Source of the DNA: Peterkaempfera griseoplana | GTDB lineage: Bacteria; Actinomycetota; Actinomycetes; Streptomycetales; Streptomycetaceae | Direction: 5' to 3' | Assembly (NCBI RefSeq): GCF_001418575.1 | Contig: NZ_LIQR01000109.1 | Coordinates: forward strand, 1-54,865 | Length of the DNA: 54,865 nt | Part shown: in pieces, positions 1 through 9,277 of the stretch | Position numbering within the stretch: position 1 is the first letter of the stretch | How the letters are laid out: every line of letters begins with the position of its first letter | The notes under the pieces: model-generated | Told to the model about the DNA's origin: nothing | Databases searched by the model: none | The model's input: only the letters and a program-made list of their open reading frames with translations | Position numbers and translations under genes: made by a program

Positions 1-3000
1 CCCTCGGCGGCGGGGATGGTGGTGGTGGTGCGGTGCGGCCGGTAGAGGTTGTCGTAGAGCTGGTAGGCCACGGTGTAGGCGGAGCCGGTCGCGCCGCCGA
101 CGTAGCGGGTGGCGGTGGAGAGCTGGCCCTTGTAGCCGGTGGGGTCCCACACGTGCTTGGTCAGCAGCGGTCCGGTGGCGTCGCCGTCGTGGGTCTCGGT
201 CTCACGGCCGAGGCCGTCGTAGAGGTGGGTGATGGTCCGGCCGCGCTGGTCGGTGGTGGAGACCAGCTGGTTGCGGTCGTCGAAGACGGAGGTGGTGGTC
301 CCGTTGTCGGGATCGATCGCCTGGTACGGATTGCCGCGCTGGTCGTAGGTGTAGTTCCAGACGTTGCCGCCGGGGCTGGTCAACTTCGACAGCTTGCCCG
401 ACGGGTCGTAGTCGTAGAGCGTCCTGTCGTAGGCGCCGGTCGGGGTGGAGGCGTGGTACTGGTCCAGTTCGCGGGTGTTGCCGCGGGCGTCGGTGATGGT
501 GGTGGTCGGGGTGGCGCCCGCCGGCGGAGTGACCGTGGTGCGGTCGCCGCCGTAGCTGGTCGTGGTGGTGGACAGCACCCGGCCGCCGTCGCTGTTGCCG
601 GCCACCTGCTGGCTCTGGGTGACCCGGCCCAGACCGTCGTAGCTGTTCCAGGTCTGCGTCTCCACCGCCGCGGCGTCGTTGGGCGAGGAGAGGACGGTCG
701 AGGGCGCCGTCGCGGTGTAGTAGGGGGCGAAGGACTTCTCGACCAGGCCGCGGGCGTCGTAGAAGGTGTCGGCCACCAGCATGCCCCCGTGGGGGCCGGG
801 TGTCTGGGTCTGGCGTGCCCGCAGGAAGCCGTCGTAGAGCGTGTAGCTGGTCTGGGTGCCCGTGCCCGCGAGGGTGGTGGTGCCCACCGCGGTCGGCTTG
901 CCGTCGGTGAACGTGTAGGAGAACGAGTAGTTGGGGGTCTGGTTGTTGGCCTTGGACCGGTCGGCCAGCCAGATCTTGGAGTTGCGGCCCAGCGCGTCGT
1001 AGACGGTGTCGGTGCGCTTGGAGTTGGTGTCCACCACCGTCAGCGGCAGGCCGCGGACCGCGTCCAGCGTGGTGGTGGTGGTCTGCGCGGTGGCGGAGTT
1101 CCCCGCCGTGGCCGGCGGAGTGGTCACGGCCACAGTGGTCGGGAAGCCGGTGGTCGGGGTGAAGACCATGGTGGTGGTCCGGCCGTCGGTGCGGTCGGTG
1201 CGCGTCGGAGTGCCGGTCTCGGTGGCCGTCACGTTGCCGGTGAGATCCGTGGAGGAGGCCACCCGCCCGTAGGAGTCGTAGGCCTTGCCGGACTCCAGAT
1301 AGGTGATGGTGGTGCCGTTGTTGGACTTCAGCGTCGCAAAACGGGTCGCGTCACCGACGGTCGGCGCGGCGCCGTAGGCCTGCCCGTCGTAGGCGCTCAG
1401 GGAGTCGGTGACCACGTTCTTGGAGTAGTCCGGGGTGGCCGAGCAGGCGACGGACAGGACCAGTACCCGTGCGGACGCCTCCAGGATCCAGGCGCTGGTG
1501 TTGTCCACGTACGTGGTCTTGGTGCACCGGTCGTCGGTGGACGTCGAGATGTCGCCCTGGTCGTCGGTCTGGATGATGCGGCCGGCGGTGTTCTCGAAGG
1601 TGTTGGCGGTGTCGGTGATCCGCCACTTGGCGCCGGCGCCGTTGTCCAGCGAGGTCCAGGTACGGGTCTCGGCGGTGCCGGTCAGGTCGGCGGCGATCGA
1701 TCCCCAGATCCGCACGACCGCCGCGGTCTGGTGGTGCCAGGGGGTGTCGACGGTCTTGTCCAGGACGCCGCCGCCGGGCCCGGAGTAGTCCTCGGTCTTG
1801 TACTCCGTCCCGGACAGGGAGTCGTGGTCGGTGATGGTGCCGCCGTTGTCGTCCGACACACTCACACTGCGGGTGCCACTGGAGGTCTTGTCGCCGTCCA
1901 TGCCGCGCAGGAAGTAGTGGTCACTCTGCGAGAGCATCCCGACGGGGTCCTCACCGCCGGTCTCCACCCGCACATGGGCGAAGCCGCGGAAGGTGGACCA
2001 GGTCTTGTACTTCTCCTTGGTGATGCCGTCGTCCGAGTCCCAGTGCCACGCGGCTCCGCCCAGATAGTCGTAGCGGGTCACCGCGTCCGGGGCACTGCCG
2101 GTGCGGTCGGTCTCGATGACCTGGTTCACCACGTACTTGTTGAACCACTGCAGGGTGGGGTTCTCGTCGCCCTGCTTGGTGAAGTACTGCGGGAAGCACA
2201 GGGTGGTGTTGGAGTCAGGGGTGGGCAGGCTGGAGGCGTTGCAGGCGGCGGTGGAGTAGGTGACGTCGATCTGGCCGCCGGACTCGTCGTCGACGGTGGA
2301 GACGCGTTCCTTGATGAACGGCGAGGTGTTGTCACCGGGGATGTCCAGGCGGTTGGTCCGCTGGTCGTAGCCGAAGGTGACCTTGGGCAGGGTGATGTCG
2401 GGCGCGCCCTCGGGGGTGTCGGCCTTGCCGGTGTGCTGGATGGAGGCCAGTTCCAGCTGGTAGTCGACGTCGGCCATGCCCCACTGCTGGGCCAGGTCCC
2501 AGGAGTCCACGGGCGTGTAGCTGCCGTCGGACTTCAGCACCTGCGTGGTCACCGAACTCAGCCGCCTGCGTGACCAGAACGACATGGCGAAGTTCTCGCA
2601 GTTGCCGGTGGACTTGCAGTTCAGGTCCCACGGTGTGTCGTACCAGTAGAAGGACTTGGTGTCGATGTTGGCGGCGTCGCAGGTGCCGGAGGTGGTCTCC
2701 AGGCAGCGTTCCGCGGAGCCGAAGTCGACCCGGGCGAGGGCCTTGGCCGAGTAGACGGCGGTGGACTTCAGTCCGTACTCGATGTGGTCCAGGGAGCCGC
2801 CGCGGTCGTAGGCGGTGGGGGTGGAGGCGGTGTTGTCGCGGCCGTAGTAGTTGGATTCCTTTGTGTAGTAGTAGGCGATGGCGTTGCCGTGGGTGTCCAC
2901 GGCGTAGTCCAGGTTCCATCGCCAGCCCTGCTGGCACCAGGAGGTGGCGTAGGTGGAGCCGTTGCAGGGCTCACCGGTGTTGTTGCCGTAGACCGGTGCG

Positions 3001-4349
3001 GTCCAGGTGGAGTTGGTGGTCGTGTTGCCGCTGGTCCAGCCGGGCAGCCGGTTGTAGCCGAAGTAGTAGCGGGTGCCGTCGGTGGTGGTCACCCGCCAGT
3101 ACTCGTCGTTGTGGGCGCCGTTGGAGCGCACATCGGTGGAGCTGCCGTAGATCCGGTCGACCTTCGTACCGTCGTCGCCCGTGATGCGGAAGGAGTTGGT
3201 GCCGGTGGCGACCAGCTGACCGGAGTGGCCGTTGAAGGAGATCGTCGCGTTGTCGTACGCCCAGCACAGGTCGCCGACCTTGTAACCCGAGGAGTCCTTC
3301 ACACCCTCGTCGGCGCAGGGCTTGTAGCTGCGCTCGACGAACCCCGGCCACAGGTCGAAACCGTCACCCGCCCAGGAGGACTGGTTGTTGGTGTTGCTGG
3401 TGCGTCCGTCCACCGCGCCGGAGTCGTAGGACAGGCCCACATCCGGGGTGAAGCTGCCCGGTACGTCGGGCACCGGCATGTCGTAGGACCACGAGAAGTC
3501 ACCGGTGTTCAGACCCACCACCGTCGCCGAGGACGGGGCGAGCGACGAGGCCGAGTAGTCTCCCTGGTCGCTGGAGGCGCCCGAGGTCGCAGCCAGTACC
3601 ACCGCGCTGCCGGCGGTGCTGCTCATGGGGGCCAGGGACACCGCGTCGGTGGTCAGCGTGTGGGCGGCCGGGTCGTTGAGCGTACGCAGAGGGGTGGGCG
3701 TGGTGCACGACGCCTTGCCGGGGGTGGTCAGCGCACACCCGGGCAGCTTCACCAGGTGCAGCCGCGCCGTGTACGCGCCGCCGTAGGCCTGCGCATAGCC
3801 GGAGTCGTCCAGGCGCACGCCGACGGTGTCGCCACTCGCACCCGGCTGCGCCGTGACGGTGAAGAGCAGGCCGTCCACCCCGGCAGCCCGCGCGGCCTTC
3901 TGGTCGAGCATCCGCACCGTGGCGGCCCCGCTCAGCGGTACGGCCCCGCCCCGCGCGGCCTTGGTGCCCGAGCCGGTCGCCGTCGCCGCGGGCACGGTCA
4001 GGGTCACCGGGAGGCTCCCCGCCCGGACGGCCGACGTCCTGCTTCCGGCGGCCGGGAGGGTGACGGCGGCGCTGCCCGGTTCCGCCCAGGACCGTGCGGG
4101 GGCGTGCGCCGGGTGGTGGGGCAGTCCGTCGCTGGTGCGCGGGACCGTGGTGGTGACCGAGTGGCCGGTGACCGGCTTGCCCGGGGAGGGCCTGCCGGGC
4201 ATGTCGTCCGCCTGGGCCGCCGGTGCGGCGCCGGCCTGCAGCAGGCCGGCGACCAGCAGGCCGCAGACCAGGAAGGTGGCCCGCCGTGCGGCCCCGCCCC
4301 AAGGTGCGCGTCGTCCTCGTACCGAAGGTGCGCGTCGTCCTCGTATCAC
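1..4349 (-). CDS. RHS/YD-repeat secreted protein, 3' end outside the window
   Basis: An open frame reads leftwards and runs off the window edge without a stop. The N-terminus has an Arg-rich stretch and a hydrophobic segment (FLVCGLLVAGLL) ending in an Ala-rich cleavage region (AAPAAQADD), so it is probably exported. A beta-rich N-terminal region follows (SPSSATVVGLNTGDFSWSY, then GLSYDSGAVDG). From about nt 1000 leftwards there are many YD repeats, for example YDQRGNPYQAIDPDNG and LYDGLGRETETHDG. In this family the repeats form a shell around a variable C-terminal domain, often a toxin; that end is not visible here. It lies just downstream of the triple-LamG gene on the same strand, separated by a strong hairpin. 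The start is uncertain: GTG at 4349 was chosen, TTG at 4373 is possible, and neither has a good ribosome site. Confidence 0.85.
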   Translation of the reverse strand, partial: MIRGRRAPSVRGRRAPWGGAARRATFLVCGLLVAGLLQAGAAPAAQADDMPGRPSPGKPVTGHSVTTTVPRTSDGLPHHPAHAPARSWAEPGSAAVTLPAAGSRTSAVRAGSLPVTLTVPAATATGSGTKAARGGAVPLSGAATVRMLDQKAARAAGVDGLLFTVTAQPGASGDTVGVRLDDSGYAQAYGGAYTARLHLVKLPGCALTTPGKASCTTPTPLRTLNDPAAHTLTTDAVSLAPMSSTAGSAVVLAATSGASSDQGDYSASSLAPSSATVVGLNTGDFSWSYDMPVPDVPGSFTPDVGLSYDSGAVDGRTSNTNNQSSWAGDGFDLWPGFVERSYKPCADEGVKDSSGYKVGDLCWAYDNATISFNGHSGQLVATGTNSFRITGDDGTKVDRIYGSSTDVRSNGAHNDEYWRVTTTDGTRYYFGYNRLPGWTSGNTTTNSTWTAPVYGNNTGEPCNGSTYATSWCQQGWRWNLDYAVDTHGNAIAYYYTKESNYYGRDNTASTPTAYDRGGSLDHIEYGLKSTAVYSAKALARVDFGSAERCLETTSGTCDAANIDTKSFYWYDTPWDLNCKSTGNCENFAMSFWSRRRLSSVTTQVLKSDGSYTPVDSWDLAQQWGMADVDYQLELASIQHTGKADTPEGAPDITLPKVTFGYDQRTNRLDIPGDNTSPFIKERVSTVDDESGGQIDVTYSTAACNASSLPTPDSNTTLCFPQYFTKQGDENPTLQWFNKYVVNQVIETDRTGSAPDAVTRYDYLGGAAWHWDSDDGITKEKYKTWSTFRGFAHVRVETGGEDPVGMLSQSDHYFLRGMDGDKTSSGTRSVSVSDDNGGTITDHDSLSGTEYKTEDYSGPGGGVLDKTVDTPWHHQTAAVVRIWGSIAADLTGTAETRTWTSLDNGAGAKWRITDTANTFENTAGRIIQTDDQGDISTSTDDRCTKTTYVDNTSAWILEASARVLVLSVACSATPDYSKNVVTDSLSAYDGQAYGAAPTVGDATRFATLKSNNGTTITYLESGKAYDSYGRVASSTDLTGNVTATETGTPTRTDRTDGRTTTMVFTPTTGFPTTVAVTTPPATAGNSATAQTTTTTLDAVRGLPLTVVDTNSKRTDTVYDALGRNSKIWLADRSKANNQTPNYSFSYTFTDGKPTAVGTTTLAGTGTQTSYTLYDGFLRARQTQTPGPHGGMLVADTFYDARGLVEKSFAPYYTATAPSTVLSSPNDAAAVETQTWNSYDGLGRVTQSQQVAGNSDGGRVLSTTTTSYGGDRTTVTPPAGATPTTTITDARGNTRELDQYHASTPTGAYDRTLYDYDPSGKLSKLTSPGGNVWNYTYDQRGNPYQAIDPDNGTTTSVFDDRNQLVSTTDQRGRTITHLYDGLGRETETHDGDATGPLLTKHVWDPTGYKGQLSTATRYVGGATGSAYTVAYQLYDNLYRPHRTTTTIPAAE
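4298..4345 (-). repeat. 24-nt tandem duplication at the RHS gene 5' end
   Basis: Two adjacent 24-nt copies differ by one base. They encode the near-identical octapeptides (I/V)RGRRAP(S/W) just before the hydrophobic export segment of the RHS protein. The duplication adds basic residues to the n-region of the signal, if translation does begin upstream of it. Confidence 0.8.
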
Positions 4350-4449
4350 GCTCGTCCAGTCCCCGTCCCTCAACGTCCGTGGTGGACCGCGGCTGCGGCC
4401 CACCGGGGCACGGTCGCCCCGTCGGTCACCACGTCCAGCAGGTTGTGCG

Positions 4450-4488
4450 CAGGGGCGGCGCGCGGTGACCTCTTGCGCGCCGCCCCTG
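4450..4488 (-). terminator. Strong hairpin after the LamG gene
   Basis: A 13-bp perfect stem (4451-4463 with 4475-4487), extendable by one C-G pair, encloses an 11-nt loop. It begins 18 nt past the LamG stop codon on the minus strand. There is no T-tract, as is common for actinobacterial terminators. It suggests the RHS gene has its own promoter or depends on read-through. Confidence 0.75.
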
Positions 4489-4505
4489 TTCTGTGCCGCC
4501 CCTGG

Positions 4506-7500
4506 TCAGGGGCCTGTGGTGGTGTCCAGATCGACCCCGGAGGCGAGTGCGGCGATCTGGGTGTCCGAGGCGACGCCGGTGAAGGTCCACACGTCGTCGA
4601 TGACACCCGGCCAGTACTCACCCCAGGTGGAGGTGCCGGTCTTGATACGGCCCAGCTGCAGGCCCTTGGTCGCGTCGAACGGCAGGACGGAGGAGTTCCA
4701 GGACACCGTCTCCGTGCAGGTCGGGTCGTCCGGGGTGCCGTTGTCGTCGCTGTCCGCGCACAGGTTCTGCTGCAGCTCCCCGTTGACGTACAGGCGCATC
4801 TGACCGGCCATCAGGTCGTAGACGACCGTCAGGTGGTCCCAGGCGCCGTTGTTCTGGAAGCTGGTGTCCGGGGCGGTCGAGACGGTCGCACTCGTGCTGT
4901 CGGCGTTGGCCATCTGCAGCTGCCAGCTGCCCGCGTTCACCGGGTCGGTGGAGTCGGGCACATACCGGACGGCGAAGCCGTTGGCGTTGGTGCCGGCCAT
5001 GCTCATCACCGTCACCGGCTTGGTCGGCCGCGCCGGGGTGGACACCCATGCACTCACGGTGAAGCTGGTGTTGGTGTGGATCGGTGAGGCACTGGTCGAG
5101 GCGTAACCGGTGCTGGTGCCGTTGAGCACCAGCGCCCCCATGCCCACCACGCTGCTGCCGCCGGTGGCGTCGATCTGGGCACCGCTGCCCAGGGTCAGCG
5201 GATGCCGGTCGGCGGCCGTCGCCAGGGAGTCGGGGGAGACCTGCGGGGTGCCCGTGGCGCTCTCCAGACCCCAGCGGCCCTGGACCTGCAGCTGGTTGTC
5301 GTACATGGCGGCTGCCTCCGGTGCGGACAGCGCCCGGTCGAACAGCTGGACGTCGTCGATCTGGCCGGGGAAGAAGCTGCCTGGCGCGCCGTCGTAGGAG
5401 CCGGCGCCGATCTGGGTGGCCCCGCCGCCGTAGAACGGCGCGGCGAAGGTGGTGGTGGCCACCCATGCCCCGTTGATGTACAGCCGCATGTCGTCGGTGT
5501 TGGCGTCGTAGGAACCCAGGAGCTGTGTCCACACCCCGGCGGGGGAGTGGGTGGTGTCGCCCTGGGCGGCGCGGACGATGTCGGCGGTGTCGGAGTCGGC
5601 GGTGTAGGCATCGAACGACCAGCCGTAGGTGGCGGAGTAGTACAGCTCGAAGCCCGGCCGGTAGGTGCCCGCCTGGGTGGCGATGATGGCGGCGTGGCTG
5701 GGTTTGGTGGACAGTTTCGCCCACGCCACCACCGAGTAGCTGTGAACGTTGTTGACGTGGGAGGAACGGGTGGCCGCGTAGCCGGTGGTGCCGTCCAGGG
5801 TCAGGGCCTGGTTCTGGGCGCCCGCGCTGCCGGCGGTGGCGCCGCCGTGCAGGACGGCCGGCTCCACGTCCGCCCGCCCGGTCACCTGGGTGGTGGCCGT
5901 GCCGTCGGTCTGGGTGGCGCCCTCGTCGAGCGGGAAGACCGCCCGGGCCGGGCGTCCGGTGCCCAGCGGCTCGCCCTTGTACAGGTGGGTCACGTCCGTG
6001 GCCACCAGCGGCTTGTCGAAGATGCGGACGTCGTCGATGGTGCCGGGGAAGAAGCTGCCCGCCGTGCCGGAGTAGTTGCCGGCGCCGATCTGCAGGCCGC
6101 GCCGTGCGTCCCAGGGGGTGCTGTAGCTGGTGGTGCCCACCAGCTGCCCGTTGACGTACAGCGAGAGCAGCTTGTCACCGTAGCTGTAGCTGCCGACCAG
6201 GTGGTACCACTGCCCGGCGGTCACCCCGCCGGCGGTGGACGCCATCGCGCGGACCGGAGTGGCGGTCGCGGTGTCGGCGGTGTACTGGTTGAACACCCAC
6301 CGGTCGTACGCCTGGGAGTAGTACAGCTCGAAGCCGGGGGCGTCGTTGCCCGGCTGGGCCGCGATGATCGCCGCGGTCGTGGGCATCCGGTCCAGCTTCA
6401 CCCATGCCGCCACCGAGAAGCTGATGTCGGTGTGCACGGTGGGGATGTCGGAGGCCAGATAGGAGTCGGTGCCGTTGAAGTCGATGCCGGTGCCCACCTT
6501 GCCCGGTGCACCCAGCGTCGGGGATCCCGTCACACTCAGGGTCCGGTCACCGGCGGTGCCTGCCGCCTGGGTGGCGCCCGCGGCGTCGTCCAGCTGCCAC
6601 TGCGCCTCGGCCGGCTGGCCCTCCTTCACCCGGAACTCGTACACCTCCGGCTCGGAGGCGTTCCCGGCACTGTCCCAGGCCTGGGCATAGACGAAGTTGG
6701 TGCCCGCCCGGGTCGGCCGGAAGGTGACCGACTTCGCCGCACCGCCGGTGGTGGCCACCGTGTGGTCGGCGTCGCACACCGCGTCGGCGTTCACGCCGTA
6801 GCAGTACTTGACCACGTCCGTGGCGGTGGAGTCGAGGGTGAAGCTGCCGTCCCGGCCCACGCCGTCGTAGGAGGGGTCGTTGGGGTCGGAGTCGTTGACG
6901 GCGGGGTAGTCCCCGGAGGTGATCACCGGGCCGGCCGGCACACTGGTGTCGTACACCCAGTAGCAGTCGGTCGCCGAGCCGGTGTACGACCACGGCGAGT
7001 AGCTGTAGTACTTGCCCTCGTCGTAGTCCTGGGCGCGGACCGCCCAGCCGATCGTCTTGTTCTTGGGGATCGCCTTGCCGGACAGCGTGGCGGTCAGCTT
7101 GGTGGAGAACGTCGACCCGGACTTCTTGGGCCCGATCTTGGCCGACGTCCACTGGGTGGTGAAGCCCTTGCCGTCACCCGCGTCCCAGGACAGCTCGAAC
7201 TGGACGCTCACCTGGTCCCCGTCGGGGTCGGTGACGTTCCCGGCGGTGATGGACGGCAGGGAGCCGATCCGCACCGGGCTGGAGGGGCTGTGGCACGACC
7301 CGCCCGGGCTCATCGACAGCTGCGACATGCTGATCTGCTTGGGCGGGAGGTTGTAGTGCACCCGCAGGTAGGCGTCGTCGGAGAACCGCTTCCACCCGTA
7401 CGCGTCCGACTCGTCCGTGGCCCGCAGCCCGAACGTGGTGGTCGAGGAGTTGTGGGAGGCGGCGTACTTGACGCCGGTGGTGGCGTCGAACTCCACATCC

Positions 7501-8858
7501 GAGGCGGCGCAACCGGAGTAGCCGTTCGCGGTGCTCACCGTGTCCAGGCGCTCCAGCCAGTTGTCCGACGAGGAGTTCCAGGTCGTCCCGGAGGTGAAGC
7601 CCTTGGTGCGCCAGAGCTCGACCTTCCTGGCGCTGCAGCTCGGCGACCAGGTCTCATGCCCGATGAACGTCGCGCTCAGGATCGACTTGCCCGCGAACCG
7701 CGAGGTGGGGAAGGAGTAGAAGAGCCGCTTGGTGTCGTACGGCGCACAGTAGGACCAGCCGCAGTAGCCCACGCCCTCGTCCGAGTCGCCGTTGAAGCGG
7801 TACTGCGGGCTGGAGGCCCAGTACTTCGACACCATCGTCCAGTCCCCCGCCTTGGGGGTGTAGGTCTGCGGGTCGATGTACAGGGGGTAGGTCGCGCCGG
7901 TCAGCAGGGACTGGTCGGGCGTCAGCGTGAGCTGCGACGTCTTGGAGTCGACCGCGGCCGCGATCGGCGCGACCCGGGAGGTGCCCGTCGGGCCCTGCCT
8001 CGGATCGGCCTTGGCCTTGGCCTCGGCGGCTCCCGCGGAGGTGCTCCGCGCCGCCGCGCCGGCCGCCGTGCCGGTGCTGGAGTCCCACATGATCGGCTTG
8101 GGTGCGGCGAACACCACACCGCCGCCGTCCGCACTGTCGGTGGCCTGCAGGCCGCCGTCCTTGGTCCTCGACAGGGTCAGGCCGGTGGCCCGCACTCCGA
8201 GGGTCAGCCGCTTCAGGGCCGGGTTCCTCGCGGCGGCGGCGGAGTTGACCACCACCAGCTCGTGGAAGCCGTCGACGTCCGCCCGCATCTGCAGGTCCAC
8301 GCCGGGCAGCACATCCGCGTAGGTCGCGGTGTCCCCGTTGAGCTGCGGAGCCGGCAGCGCCGACGGCCAGGTGTACGAGAGCTTCCGCCCGGCGCGCTCC
8401 ACGGTCACCAACGGACCCGGGCCACCGCCCGACAGGGTCAGCCCGACCGCCGCCACCGCGGGCCCGACGCTGCCGTCGGGCCGCTTGACCAGCGTGTTGT
8501 CGATCGCCTTCCAGGCCCCGCCGACCCGCGCCCGCACCGGCCGAAGATGCTGATCCATCTCGTAGCCGCCGTCGGGGGTCGCATAGGTCTCGCTGGACTC
8601 CGTCAGCAGCGACGAGATCTCCACCTTCTGACCGGTGCCGGTCGCCTCGGTCACCGCCGCGCTCTCTGTCAGCGCCGTACGGTGCGCGCCCGCCCCGGCG
8701 GACTTCACCGGCTTCACGGTCTCGGCCGGCACCGCGGCACCGGCCTGGCCGGCACCGGCCAGGCCGACCGCGGGTGCGGCCCCCGCTACCAGTGCGGCAA
8801 CCAGCAATGTCCTCAGCGCCCGCCGGGAACGCTGCCCTCCAACCCCACCCAACGCCAT
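4506..8858 (-). CDS. Secreted LamG-fold protein with three LamG domains
   Basis: About 1450 aa. A basic start followed by LRTLLVAALVAGAAPAVG is a typical export signal. The N-terminal half (to about residue 700) contains blocks such as LLTGATYPLYIDPQTY and VGYCGWSYCAPYDTKRLFYSF, commonly seen ahead of LamG domains in Streptomyces wall proteins. Three LamG-like jellyroll domains follow at roughly 790-946, 1019-1176 and 1241-1433. Each opens with an [F/L]xGTxxY motif and ends with [I/V]DDVxxF. The domains probably bind carbohydrate or surface partners. The ATG at 8858 was chosen because GAGG lies 5 nt upstream and the signal starts there; an in-frame GTG at 8900 would add a Cys-rich 14-residue extension. 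The downstream RHS gene makes a shared surface or competition role plausible, which is inference. Confidence 0.9.
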   Translation of the reverse strand: MALGGVGGQRSRRALRTLLVAALVAGAAPAVGLAGAGQAGAAVPAETVKPVKSAGAGAHRTALTESAAVTEATGTGQKVEISSLLTESSETYATPDGGYEMDQHLRPVRARVGGAWKAIDNTLVKRPDGSVGPAVAAVGLTLSGGGPGPLVTVERAGRKLSYTWPSALPAPQLNGDTATYADVLPGVDLQMRADVDGFHELVVVNSAAAARNPALKRLTLGVRATGLTLSRTKDGGLQATDSADGGGVVFAAPKPIMWDSSTGTAAGAAARSTSAGAAEAKAKADPRQGPTGTSRVAPIAAAVDSKTSQLTLTPDQSLLTGATYPLYIDPQTYTPKAGDWTMVSKYWASSPQYRFNGDSDEGVGYCGWSYCAPYDTKRLFYSFPTSRFAGKSILSATFIGHETWSPSCSARKVELWRTKGFTSGTTWNSSSDNWLERLDTVSTANGYSGCAASDVEFDATTGVKYAASHNSSTTTFGLRATDESDAYGWKRFSDDAYLRVHYNLPPKQISMSQLSMSPGGSCHSPSSPVRIGSLPSITAGNVTDPDGDQVSVQFELSWDAGDGKGFTTQWTSAKIGPKKSGSTFSTKLTATLSGKAIPKNKTIGWAVRAQDYDEGKYYSYSPWSYTGSATDCYWVYDTSVPAGPVITSGDYPAVNDSDPNDPSYDGVGRDGSFTLDSTATDVVKYCYGVNADAVCDADHTVATTGGAAKSVTFRPTRAGTNFVYAQAWDSAGNASEPEVYEFRVKEGQPAEAQWQLDDAAGATQAAGTAGDRTLSVTGSPTLGAPGKVGTGIDFNGTDSYLASDIPTVHTDISFSVAAWVKLDRMPTTAAIIAAQPGNDAPGFELYYSQAYDRWVFNQYTADTATATPVRAMASTAGGVTAGQWYHLVGSYSYGDKLLSLYVNGQLVGTTSYSTPWDARRGLQIGAGNYSGTAGSFFPGTIDDVRIFDKPLVATDVTHLYKGEPLGTGRPARAVFPLDEGATQTDGTATTQVTGRADVEPAVLHGGATAGSAGAQNQALTLDGTTGYAATRSSHVNNVHSYSVVAWAKLSTKPSHAAIIATQAGTYRPGFELYYSATYGWSFDAYTADSDTADIVRAAQGDTTHSPAGVWTQLLGSYDANTDDMRLYINGAWVATTTFAAPFYGGGATQIGAGSYDGAPGSFFPGQIDDVQLFDRALSAPEAAAMYDNQLQVQGRWGLESATGTPQVSPDSLATAADRHPLTLGSGAQIDATGGSSVVGMGALVLNGTSTGYASTSASPIHTNTSFTVSAWVSTPARPTKPVTVMSMAGTNANGFAVRYVPDSTDPVNAGSWQLQMANADSTSATVSTAPDTSFQNNGAWDHLTVVYDLMAGQMRLYVNGELQQNLCADSDDNGTPDDPTCTETVSWNSSVLPFDATKGLQLGRIKTGTSTWGEYWPGVIDDVWTFTGVASDTQIAALASGVDLDTTTGP

Positions 8859-8904
8859 GTCCTCCTCAGGAAGGCAAACCCCACAGGCCCCACAGTTCAC
8901 ATGA

Positions 8905-8928
8905 TCAACGAGAAACGTAGAGTGCCAT
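8905..8928 (-). other. Possible 7-codon leader ORF upstream of the LamG gene
   Basis: An ATG at 8928 opens a 7-codon frame (MALYVSR, then TGA). Its ribosome-site/start block closely copies the block at the LamG start: CTTCCTGAGG is followed by two or three changed bases and then ACATGGC in both. The LamG protein also begins MAL. The upstream copy may be a duplicated initiation region or a regulatory leader. Translation is not proven. Confidence 0.35.
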
Positions 8929-9277
8929 GTTCACCTCAGGAAGACCTGATGGTGGGACTTGACCTACCTTTTACAAAGGACGCCGGGGGAGACTCGGACA
9001 ATTGATGACGATGTATCACATTGGTTGAGTCGAACCACATGCAGGGGGCGCAGGCCCCCACGGGATCGGCACCGTTTCCCGCACAAACCGTGACGAGCCC
9101 GGCAGGGCGCCGGCGGCGGCGCCCTCCGGAGCGGCCGGGGGAGAGGACCGCGGCGCCGGGGACGATCGGCACTCCCCGTCAGGGGCGCCGCCCCGCGCCG
9201 CGGTGCGCAGGGCCCGCGGGCCGGCAGTGCCACGTCCCGGCGCCGGGGTGAGTGTCCGCCGATCGTGACGGTCCGAC
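8929..9277. other. Intergenic region with a small hairpin
   Basis: No convincing gene. The part next to the LamG gene (about 8900-9020) is less GC-rich than its surroundings and probably carries the LamG promoter on the minus strand. A 9-bp perfect stem with a 4-nt loop lies at 9104-9125. It is 150 bp past the MFS stop and could act as that gene's terminator. Confidence 0.5.

Noticed and set aside
1..1300. CRISPR-like periodicity from repeated gtggtggt and gtcgtag blocks
   Set aside because: The spacing follows the YD-repeat codons; units diverge and there are no unique spacers or cas genes.
33..2573. Long plus-strand open frame of 846 codons, rich in Gly/Val/Arg
   Set aside because: It is the complement of the RHS coding strand; the translation has no family motifs, while the minus strand gives clear YD repeats.
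5202..9005. 1267-codon plus-strand open frame
   Set aside because: Shadow of the LamG gene; the composition is typical of antisense GC-rich frames and the minus strand has three recognisable LamG domains.
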